DNA from: Desulfuromonas sp. | Lineage (GTDB): Bacteria > Desulfobacterota > Desulfuromonadia > Desulfuromonadales > Trichloromonadaceae | Reading direction: 5' to 3' | Assembly: GCA_030145265.1 (NCBI GenBank) | Contig: JAQYWA010000166.1 | Coordinates: 1 to 5,310, forward strand | Length of the DNA: 5,310 nucleotides | Shown here: in pieces, positions 1-5,130 of the stretch | How positions within the stretch are numbered: position 1 is the stretch's first letter | Layout of the letters: each line of letters begins with the position of its first letter | Notes under the pieces: generated by a model | Database searches by the model: none | What the model saw: the letters and a program-made list of their open reading frames with translations, nothing else | What the model was told of the DNA's origin: nothing | Program-made: the position numbers and the translations under genes

Positions 1-372
1 GGCATCCACCACCGAACCTGAGGCCAATTCACCACGGCCGTTGGTTAGAGAGTAACCAGCGTTGATATTAGCATTGTGCATTTTACCGTTGGAGTCGGTT
101 TCGGTCATCAGATTTTCAACGCCGCCATCCATGTTGACGACCATGTCGCGATTGACTGAGTACTCCACAGCCCGCTCTGCAACGTAGAATGCTTCGCGGT
201 TGGCCTGATATTCACCCGAGACGCCAAGCTCCCGTGTGGAAGTCGTCAACACCGCCACCCCCAGCAGGCTGATTACTGCGATCATCCCGATGGCAAGTAT
301 CAGCGCCATGCCTCGCTCATTGTCCAAGGGCCTGGAGTGACAGAACCTTTGGAATCTTGTTTTTGGTTTCAT
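1..372 (-). CDS. pilX: PilX-type minor pilin, 3' end beyond the window (partial)
   Basis: Minor pilin of the type IV pilus, expected to enter the inner membrane as a prepilin and join the initiating complex at the pilus tip. The reading frame is open from the ATG at 372 to the left edge (124 codons seen). The protein starts with a basic leader, then ERG followed by MALILAIGMIAVISLLGV, so prepilin peptidase should cut after Gly21. The fifth mature residue is Leu, not Glu; lack of Glu5 is typical of PilX/GspK-like pilins. After the helix comes the PilX_N-type stretch (EYQANREAFYVAERAVEYS, about residues 51-69), where most relatives have A-E-A-G rather than the AERAVEY seen here. The gene starts 11 bp after pilW, and its ribosome site (AGGAG) overlaps the pilW stop codon. 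The C-terminal half and any PilY1 partner are not visible. Confidence 0.88.
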   Translation of the reverse strand, partial: MKPKTRFQRFCHSRPLDNERGMALILAIGMIAVISLLGVAVLTTSTRELGVSGEYQANREAFYVAERAVEYSVNRDMVVNMDGGVENLMTETDSNGKMHNANINAGYSLTNGRGELASGSVVDA

Positions 373-383
373 AAGTCCGTCTC

Positions 384-1157
384 CTAGATATTTCGAACCG
401 AGGCTCTGGTTCTCAGGGTTCGCTGTTTGACTCCCGAGGGCAGATTGCCGGTAGTGCCCGTCAGAATGATTTCAACAGAGTTAATCACACCGCCTGAAGT
501 GGTGAAATAGTTAAAGGTTATATTGGAAATATTCCGGGCAAGAAGCTGGCTCGTGCCATCGATGGTCCGGACCAGGGTGTTGCCCGAGATAGAGTAGTTC
601 ACAGTGCGAAGCAGATTGGGACCCGCAGGGACAATCACGTCACCAGCCAGGAACTGGGTGCCCGAGGTCATACCGGAGAGGGAGATACTGCTCCCCGCCG
701 TACTCACCACATCGAAGACATTCCCCTCCGGCTCGGCAAACAGAGACGGCCGTATAATGCGAACCTTTCCACCCGCCGAAAACCGTTCTGCCATCTCGTT
801 GGAAACCACAGTAAAGACATTGGTTCCGATGGCTGCGGTCACGGGAGCTGTTACCCGTGCGTAATGGCGGCCCAAAGAGGCCGTGTTGATGGTCAGGGAA
901 TCGGCGGCGGAGGTACTATCGATAGGATCGTCATCGACCAGGAAACCGGCCATTCGGACATCCTCGGCAATCCGGTCAATCGCCACCCTGAGATTGGCCT
1001 GCACATCGCTGATCTCGAGGCTGCTGGTAGTGGTTCGCTGGGTGGATATGTACAGGTTGCTGACGGCCAAAGCCACAACCCCCATGATGGCAGACGCCAC
1101 CAGGAGTTCGACCAGAGTCATCCCCCTGTTGTTTGAAATAACCGATCGGAATTTCAT
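384..1157 (-). CDS. pilW: PilW-type minor pilin
   Basis: Minor pilin of the type IV pilus, acting in the inner membrane and pilus tip with PilV and PilX. The 257-residue protein has a 12-residue leader ending RG, with cleavage expected between Gly12 and Met13, then TLVELLVASAIMGVVALAV; the mature Glu5 is Glu17. Mature residue 1 is Met rather than the commoner Phe. The helix continues into RVAIDRIAEDVRMAGF (about residues 57-72), the PilW family signature. The C-terminal part (SNITFNYF... and TLRTRASVRN) is the beta-rich end usual in PilW. I see no cysteine, so no disulfide-bonded loop. The ATG at 1157 follows AAGGGGAG by 6 bases, and that site overlaps the pilV stop codon, indicating coupling. 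Length is at the short end for PilW. The function is firm at family level; any partner other than its neighbours is inferred. Confidence 0.92.
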   Translation of the reverse strand: MKFRSVISNNRGMTLVELLVASAIMGVVALAVSNLYISTQRTTTSSLEISDVQANLRVAIDRIAEDVRMAGFLVDDDPIDSTSAADSLTINTASLGRHYARVTAPVTAAIGTNVFTVVSNEMAERFSAGGKVRIIRPSLFAEPEGNVFDVVSTAGSSISLSGMTSGTQFLAGDVIVPAGPNLLRTVNYSISGNTLVRTIDGTSQLLARNISNITFNYFTTSGGVINSVEIILTGTTGNLPSGVKQRTLRTRASVRNI

Positions 1158-1170
1158 CCGTTTTCTCCCC

Positions 1171-1602
1171 TTAGTAATAACGCTTCAGGGTGATAAGGTT
1201 TACCACCTCTTTCCGGCCCCCGAGGACAGTCTGTATGTTCTTCTGGCTTTCGACCTTGATGTCTACCTTGGTCACGTTGGGCAGGCCTTCGTAATCGACA
1301 ACAGTTTTGTATTGGATAGAATAGACGCCGCCCTGAACCGTAACAGTCGGAAAATTCGGCCAATCGGCGTAAGATGCGACGGCAGTTTGAAAAATCGGGT
1401 CGCTGCCTGGCATACGAGCGATGTCCTCCAGAACGCTTTGCCCCAACGCTGCGGCAGTTACTACGCTGCTGGCCTGAACGTTGGTACGTATCGCCGTCAC
1501 CTGCAGCTGGGCCAGGCCCAACAGGCCGACGGCAAGGATCATGACCGCGATCAGCATCTCGAGAAGAGTGAACCCTTTTTCGCACTTAATGATGGAAGCC
1601 AT
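1171..1602 (-). CDS. pilV: PilV-type minor pilin, first gene of the pilin operon
   Basis: Minor pilin, 143 residues from the ATG at 1602. Leader MASIIKCEKG, cleavage expected after Gly10, then FTLLEMLIAVMILAVGLLGL; mature Phe1 and Glu5 (Glu15) are both canonical. The segment LAQLQVTAIRTNVQASS and the following LGQSVLEDIARMPG match the usual PilV layout, in which a Glu/Asp-Arg-Met motif follows the helix. The rest is a small variable beta domain ending in VVNLITLKRYY. A longer frame begins with TTG at 1617, but that TTG lies on the ribosome site (GAAGGG, 7 bases before the ATG), so the ATG is preferred. It is the first gene after the sigma-54 promoter; no fimU or pilE-like gene precedes it, although many minor-pilin clusters start with one. 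Confidence 0.92.
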   Translation of the reverse strand: MASIIKCEKGFTLLEMLIAVMILAVGLLGLAQLQVTAIRTNVQASSVVTAAALGQSVLEDIARMPGSDPIFQTAVASYADWPNFPTVTVQGGVYSIQYKTVVDYEGLPNVTKVDIKVESQKNIQTVLGGRKEVVNLITLKRYY

Positions 1603-1609
1603 TAGTTTT

Positions 1610-1615
1610 CCCTTC
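1610..1615 (-). promoter_or_regulatory. Ribosome binding site that fixes the pilV start
   Basis: On the minus strand GAAGGG is followed by 7 bases and the ATG at 1600-1602. The alternative upstream TTG (1615-1617) shares its G with this site and has no comparable purine-rich sequence at the right distance in front of it. This decides the start in favour of a 10-residue leader. Confidence 0.8.
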
Positions 1616-1655
1616 AAAACGTTTTCTGAAATTTTCTGGCTACGAAAAGGTTATT

Positions 1656-1671
1656 TGCAATTGTCGTACCT
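1656..1671 (-). promoter_or_regulatory. Sigma-54 (-24/-12) promoter for pilVWX
   Basis: The minus strand reads AGGTACGACAATTGCA, compared with the sigma-54 consensus TGGCACR-N4-TTGCW. The essential GG (1670-1669) and GC (1658-1657) are present with exactly 10 bases between them, and all other specified positions match except the first base and the fourth (T for C). Taking 1657 as -12, transcription should start near 1645, leaving a leader of about 43 bases before the pilV ATG. It faces the pilin genes, lies in a non-coding AT-rich gap, and the neighbouring response regulator is a sigma-54 activator, so three independent facts agree. Activity itself is inferred. Confidence 0.85.
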
Positions 1672-1731
1672 CTTGTATGGCAAACCGCCAGGCACCGAAT
1701 TTATGGGGTTCTTTCATCTTCAAACGGAACA

Positions 1732-1784
1732 TTATGTCCCCTTATGTGCAAAATTTGCATACAAAGCCCGGCAGTTTTTGCATA
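1732..1784. promoter_or_regulatory. Candidate enhancer (activator binding) sites upstream of the sigma-54 promoter
   Basis: On the plus strand TTTGCATA occurs at 1754-1761 and again at 1777-1784, 23 bp apart. The first copy overlaps an inverted repeat TGCAAA-A-TTTGCA at 1747-1759. Just beside it TTATGTCC (1732-1739) and TTATGTGC (1742-1749) form an imperfect direct repeat spaced 10 bp, one helical turn. With transcription predicted to start near 1645, the TTTGCATA region lies at about -102 to -139, a usual distance for sites bound by NtrC-family activators. I do not recognise the motif as a published PilR site, so assignment to the neighbouring regulator is inference from position and symmetry. 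AT-rich DNA can give short repeats by chance. Confidence 0.5.
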
Positions 1785-1839
1785 GTTGACCATAAACGCC
1801 TCTTCAACATGGCTTGACAGGTTTTGCGCAGTAGCTAAT

Positions 1840-1870
1840 AAAAATCCCCACCCAAAGGGCGAGGATTTTT
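1840..1870 (-). terminator. Intrinsic terminator ending the kinase-regulator operon
   Basis: A 14-bp stem with a 3-base loop begins 27 bases after the response regulator stop codon. On the minus-strand RNA the arms AAAAAUCCUCGCCC and GGGUGGGGAUUUUU pair fully around UUU, using two G-U wobbles, and the second arm ends in a U run. Read on the plus strand the same two positions become A-C mismatches, so the structure is better suited to stop minus-strand transcription. It separates the regulator transcript from the pilin transcript, making the sigma-54 promoter the likely main source of pilVWX mRNA. Confidence 0.8.
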
Positions 1871-1897
1871 AAATCTCAAGAAATTTCCTCAAATCAA

Positions 1898-3253
1898 TCA
1901 CTCCAACCCATAATCCTTCAACTTGTACTGCAATGAACGCAGGCTTATCTCCAGCATCTGCGCTGCCTGCGTCCGATTACCGCCGGTGGCCGCCAGGGCC
2001 TTGCGGAGGTACTCATCCTCCAGGCGCGCCACCGCCTGCTTGAGCGAATAGCCTTCGGCCCGGTCGCGCTCGCGGCGCCGGACTTCCCAGGGGAGTGTGA
2101 CCTGATCAATCACTTCACCGCGGCAGAAGATCAGGGTCTTCTCCATCAGATTCTCCAGCTCCCGCACATTACCCGGCCAGCCATAGCCCTGCAGGGCTGC
2201 GACCGCATCCGGTTTCAAAACCGGTGCCGGTCGCCCCTCGCGCCGGGCCGCTGACTCGAGAAAATGCCTGGCCAGCACCGCGATATCGTCCTGCCGTTCG
2301 CGCAACGGCGGGATGTGAATGTCGACCACCGCCAGCCGAAAATAGAGGTCTTCGCGAAAGCGACCAGCGGCAATTTCATCTTTGAGATCGCGACCGGTGG
2401 CGGCCAGAATCCTGACATCGACCTTGTGTGGGCGGGTTTCGCCGACCCGCAGCACTTCACCTTCCTGCACTGCCCGCAGCAGCTTGGGCTGCAGATCGAG
2501 CGGCATCTCGCCGATTTCGTCCAGAAACAGGGTGCCGCCATCGGCTGCGCCGAACAGCCCCTGGCGATCCCGATCGGCACCGGTAAACGCCCCCCGCACA
2601 TGACCGAAAAGTTCACTCTCGAGCAATCCTGCGGCAATCGCACTGCAGTTGACCGCCACGAAGGGGCCGCCGCGGCGGCCCCCCTCAGCATGCAGGGCCC
2701 GGGCAACCAGCTCCTTGCCAGTCCCGGTTTCGCCGGTGATCAGTACCGGCGAGGCGACAGTGGCGACCTTGCGCACCATGGCCATCACCCGGGTCATGGC
2801 TTCGCTGGCAAAGACCAGCCGGCGGCCGCTGCCACCGGCAGCCAGTTCCTGCTTGAGGCGCTCATTTTCCATCTGCAGGCCGAGCCGCTCTTCGGCCTTT
2901 TTCACCGCCAGCACCACCTCGTCCGGTTTGAACGGCTTGGAGATATAGTCGTAGGCCCCCTGCTTCATACATTCAATGGCCGTGTCGACCGATCCGTAGG
3001 CGCTCATCATGATGACGGTCAGAGCAATCTTCCTGCTTTTCAACGCAGCCAGAAACGCCAGACCACCCATCCCCGGCATACGGATGTCGCAGAGGGCGAG
3101 CACGCAGTTTTCCCGGCCCAGCAGCTCGAGGGCCTCATCACCGCTGCCGGCTTCGACCACTCGATATCCCTGCTTTTCAAGCACCAAGCGCAGCATGTGC
3201 CGCATCGGCGCTTCGTCGTCAATGATCAGTATGTTATTCACTGATTTCTTCAT
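1898..3253 (-). CDS. Sigma-54-dependent response regulator, NtrC family (PilR/AtoC-like)
   Basis: Cytoplasmic transcription activator of 451 residues with the full three-domain NtrC plan. The receiver domain (about 6-122) has the acidic pair Asp12/Asp13, phosphoacceptor Asp56 (in [10 protein letters not shown]), Ser84 and Lys106. A charged helical linker follows. The AAA+ ATPase domain (about 146-375) shows Walker A GETGTGKE (174-181), the sigma-54-contacting loop GAFTGA (221-226), Walker B GGTLFLDE (239-246) and the arginine-finger region [11 protein letters not shown] (297-307). The C-terminus is a Fis-type helix-turn-helix ([20 protein letters not shown]). One oddity is AATGRDL (284-290), where relatives usually have Asn or His instead of Gly287 near sensor I. 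The ATG overlaps the kinase stop by 4 bp, with GGAG in front. It probably activates the sigma-54 promoter ahead of pilV; this is inferred from adjacency. I give no symbol because PilR, AtoC and ZraR relatives cannot be separated by eye. Confidence 0.93.
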   Translation of the reverse strand: MKKSVNNILIIDDEAPMRHMLRLVLEKQGYRVVEAGSGDEALELLGRENCVLALCDIRMPGMGGLAFLAALKSRKIALTVIMMSAYGSVDTAIECMKQGAYDYISKPFKPDEVVLAVKKAEERLGLQMENERLKQELAAGGSGRRLVFASEAMTRVMAMVRKVATVASPVLITGETGTGKELVARALHAEGGRRGGPFVAVNCSAIAAGLLESELFGHVRGAFTGADRDRQGLFGAADGGTLFLDEIGEMPLDLQPKLLRAVQEGEVLRVGETRPHKVDVRILAATGRDLKDEIAAGRFREDLYFRLAVVDIHIPPLRERQDDIAVLARHFLESAARREGRPAPVLKPDAVAALQGYGWPGNVRELENLMEKTLIFCRGEVIDQVTLPWEVRRRERDRAEGYSLKQAVARLEDEYLRKALAATGGNRTQAAQMLEISLRSLQYKLKDYGLE

Positions 3254-4716
3254 GGCGTCTCCACCGGTTTCAACCAGATTCGGAACTCACTCCCCTGCCC
3301 GGGCCTGGAGCTGACCTCGATACGCCCTCCGGCCTCTTCGATGATGCGCTGACAGATGGCTAGGCCAAGACCACGCCCCGAAGCCTTGGTGGTGTAAAAA
3401 GGATCGAAAACGTGGGCGAGCACTTCCGGGGCCATTCCGCAGCCGGTATCGCGCACCGACAGCCAGGGGACTCCGTTAGCCACTCCTCCCGCCAGGCAGA
3501 TCAGGTCACCATCGGCCGTAGCATCGCGGGCATTGATCAGCAGGTTGACCAGCACCTGCTGCAGACGATGCCGGGCCAGCTCGACGCAGGGTAATTCCTT
3601 TGGCAGTTGACGCTCCAGCTTACGGTGCTCGAAAAGGCCCTGATTCTGCAGTAAATCCAGAGACTCTCCCGCCACCGCGACGGGATCGAAAACTTCGCCG
3701 GAACAGGGGGCCGGTGCGGCAAAGTCGAGCAGTTCACGGACCAGCCGGTCGATCCGCCCGGTTTCGACCAGAGTGCGGTCCGCCAGGTCGCGCTGACCCA
3801 CATCAACCAGTTCAGATTTCAGCAGCTCAAGATAGCCGACGATCGCCCCCAAGGGGTTGCCGATCTCGTGGGCCATTCCCGCCGCCAGATGACCGACCGA
3901 TGCCATTTTTTCCGACCGGATCAGCTCATCGTTGACCTTCTGCAGTGAGGCAATATGGGTTCGGGTCTCTTCGTGACTCTGACGCAGCGACGAAATCATA
4001 TGGTTAAACGATTCCGCCAGATCGGCAATCTCGCGGGGGCCGACTACATCCAGCGATTCATCCAGGTTGCCGGCCGCCACCGAGTGGGTCAGTGCCTGCA
4101 ACTGCCGGATCGGCCGGACCACGTTGCGCCCAAGCAGGTAAAGCCCAAAAACAACCAGGATCGTGCCGTACATTGCCACATACAACAGAACCAACTGGCG
4201 GGCCGATTGAACCCGATGGCGGATGTCGCCGAGGGAAAAGCGGGCCTGGAAGATGCCGGCGAATTCCCGCGGCTGCTGCAGCGGCAACGTGACCGAGACA
4301 AACCCCGGCGCCGGTTGCTGCTGAAACGGCAGCCAACCGGAGGCGTAGTCGATGACCACAACGGGTTCGTCGACAAACCGGAATCGCCCGAGATCGATCG
4401 GCAAATCAAGGTCTTTCAGTTGGAATGAGGCTAGCGGCTGAAGATTGTGGTCGTAGAGAATCCAGGACTCGATCTGCGATGACAGCGGCTTCAGCAAGGA
4501 ATGGGCCCGCTCGGCCATGACTTCCGACGACTCAGCATCCGTCGCCAGTGTCCGAGCCAGAACTTCGGTCATGGCGATCGCATTGGAAACGCGTTGAGTC
4601 ACCAGTTCTTTTTCGGTGAGTTTAAGCAGCAGAAAGCCGGCAAAGAGCAGGGCTGCACCGACTAGAATGGCCAGATTGACAAGAATTTCAGTACGTAAAC
4701 CCACAATCCTGGGCAC
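3250..4716 (-). CDS. Membrane sensor histidine kinase with HAMP domain, partner of the NtrC-family regulator
   Basis: Inner-membrane sensor kinase of 488 residues that should autophosphorylate and pass phosphate to the regulator encoded next to it. Layout: membrane segment about 11-32, a periplasmic domain of roughly 140 residues (33-173) that I cannot assign to a family, membrane segment about 174-196, HAMP about 197-247, a short coiled coil, then the dimerisation domain with His283 in AHEIGNPL and a complete ATPase domain: N box NLLINARDA (391-399), G1 DTGCGM (423-428), F box FDPFYTTK (437-444), G2 GRGLGLAI (447-454). There is no cytoplasmic PAS domain and no receiver. Classical PilS has about six membrane helices, so this is closer to ZraS/AtoS-type kinases. 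The start is GTG at 4716, supported by AGGAGG 5 bases upstream. The stop overlaps the regulator start by 4 bp, so the pair is translationally coupled. The signal sensed is unknown. Confidence 0.93.
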   Translation of the reverse strand: MPRIVGLRTEILVNLAILVGAALLFAGFLLLKLTEKELVTQRVSNAIAMTEVLARTLATDAESSEVMAERAHSLLKPLSSQIESWILYDHNLQPLASFQLKDLDLPIDLGRFRFVDEPVVVIDYASGWLPFQQQPAPGFVSVTLPLQQPREFAGIFQARFSLGDIRHRVQSARQLVLLYVAMYGTILVVFGLYLLGRNVVRPIRQLQALTHSVAAGNLDESLDVVGPREIADLAESFNHMISSLRQSHEETRTHIASLQKVNDELIRSEKMASVGHLAAGMAHEIGNPLGAIVGYLELLKSELVDVGQRDLADRTLVETGRIDRLVRELLDFAAPAPCSGEVFDPVAVAGESLDLLQNQGLFEHRKLERQLPKELPCVELARHRLQQVLVNLLINARDATADGDLICLAGGVANGVPWLSVRDTGCGMAPEVLAHVFDPFYTTKASGRGLGLAICQRIIEEAGGRIEVSSRPGQGSEFRIWLKPVETP

Positions 4717-4721
4717 CGAGG

Positions 4722-4727
4722 CCTCCT
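4722..4727 (-). promoter_or_regulatory. Ribosome binding site for the kinase GTG start
   Basis: A perfect AGGAGG on the minus strand stands 5 bases ahead of the GTG at 4714-4716. The next possible start in frame, a GTG four codons downstream, would be 17 bases away, so the first GTG is preferred. Confidence 0.82.
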
Positions 4728-4842
4728 GCGTTTAAACAGTTCAATTAGACAATATCCCAGTCACTTTACGCTTTTGAGCGGCATAACACAACGGGGCTTA
4801 CCTGGACATCTAAGTTAAACAGAAGGGTGCTGCATTTACAGG

Positions 4843-4872
4843 CTGACAAATCCCCCCCCAAACTGCTAGCAT
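4843..4872 (+). promoter_or_regulatory. Probable sigma-70 promoter for the ferredoxin gene
   Basis: CTGACA (4843-4848, five of six bases of the -35 consensus) is followed after 18 bp by TAGCAT (4867-4872), preceded by TGC, which makes an extended -10 element. Transcription would begin near 4879, about 24 bases before the ATG. The spacer contains a run of eight C residues (4852-4859). The -10 match is only four of six, so the call relies on the extended TGn and the position. Confidence 0.5.
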
Positions 4873-4888
4873 GTCGCGCTAAAACCAC

Positions 4889-4895
4889 AAGGAGG
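4889..4895 (+). promoter_or_regulatory. Strong ribosome binding site for the ferredoxin
   Basis: AAGGAGG, complementary to the 16S rRNA tail over its full length, lies 7 bases before the ATG at 4903. This suggests a well-translated, possibly abundant protein. Confidence 0.85.
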
Positions 4896-4902
4896 AATAT
4901 CC

Positions 4903-5121
4903 ATGTCCCGCATTCCCGTTGTCGACCAGGAACAATGCATCAGCTGTGAAGTCTGTACCCATATCTGCCCCGAAGTCTTTCGCATGGAAGGCGAAGAAGG
5001 CCACGACCATGCCCACGGCGAGCACAAGTCGTGCGTCTACAACCCGACCGGCGCCCCCGAGAGCAAGATCGAGGAAGCCATGGACAACTGCCCGGCTGCC
5101 TGCATCTACTGGCAGGAATAA
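4903..5121 (+). CDS. Single-cluster [4Fe-4S] ferredoxin with His-rich insertion
   Basis: Small cytoplasmic electron carrier of 72 residues. Cys12, Cys15 and Cys18 (CISCEVC) plus Cys63 (NCP) are the expected four ligands of one [4Fe-4S] cluster, as in single-cluster ferredoxins of Desulfovibrio type. Cys22 in ICPEVF matches the extra cysteine of that family, which can form a disulfide or help bind a cluster; further cysteines are Cys44 and Cys67 (CPAACIYW). The position where Desulfovibrio gigas ferredoxin has its disulfide partner cysteine appears to be Lys55, so Cys44 or Cys67 would have to replace it. Between the two cysteine clusters sits EGEEGHDHAHGEHKSC (29-44), with four histidines in eight residues (34, 36, 38, 41) and many acids, unusual for a ferredoxin. 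Its redox partners are unknown. It has its own probable promoter and is followed 9 bp later by a transporter gene in the same direction. Confidence 0.93.
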   Translation: MSRIPVVDQEQCISCEVCTHICPEVFRMEGEEGHDHAHGEHKSCVYNPTGAPESKIEEAMDNCPAACIYWQE

Positions 5122-5130
5122 CCCGTCCCC

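Larger units (their letters stand above)
1603..1897. other. 295-bp non-coding regulatory gap between the regulator gene and pilV
   Basis: AT-rich compared with the flanking genes and without a credible gene on either strand. It contains, from the regulator side to pilV, the intrinsic terminator, the candidate enhancer repeats, the sigma-54 promoter and the pilV leader and ribosome site. A short TGGC-N5-GCCA inverted repeat (1678-1690) lies directly upstream of the -24 element; I assign it no role. Confidence 0.75.
4717..4902. other. Divergent 186-bp intergenic region between kinase and ferredoxin genes
   Basis: It contains the two ribosome sites and the ferredoxin promoter. For the kinase direction I found only a weak candidate, TTGTGT and TAAAGT spaced 17 bp, which I do not call. 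A GTTTAAAC palindrome lies at 4730-4737. No gene or RNA structure is evident. Confidence 0.6.

Noticed and set aside
883..1605. Plus-strand open frame of 240 codons opposite pilV and pilW
   Set aside because: It spans two real pilin genes and their junction antisense, has no domain and no ribosome site that I can see.
1603..1617. TTG at 1617 as the pilV start (five more residues)
   Set aside because: The TTG overlaps the ribosome site GAAGGG that serves the ATG at 1602, and the shorter leader fits type IV prepilins well.
1481..1789. Plus-strand open frame reaching from pilV into the regulatory gap
   Set aside because: It covers the sigma-54 promoter and pilV start antisense, shows no family features, and its later part simply crosses AT-rich non-coding DNA.
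2264..3244. Long plus-strand open frame (326 codons) opposite the response regulator
   Set aside because: It lies antisense to a gene with a complete set of conserved motifs; the translation has no recognisable domain and is rich in His, Gln, Pro and Arg as expected of a G+C-rich shadow frame.
3955..4428. Plus-strand open frame of 157 codons opposite the kinase
   Set aside because: Antisense to the HAMP and sensor regions of a well-supported kinase; the low-complexity basic translation is a shadow.
4740..4790. Sigma-70 promoter for the kinase (TTGTGT, 17 bp, TAAAGT on the minus strand)
   Set aside because: Only three and four of six consensus bases match; similar matches arise often by chance in AT-rich DNA.
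4732..4822. TTAAACAG repeated at 4732-4739 and 4815-4822
   Set aside because: A single 8-base repeat with unrelated flanks in an AT-rich gap is plausible by chance, and neither copy sits at a clear operator position.
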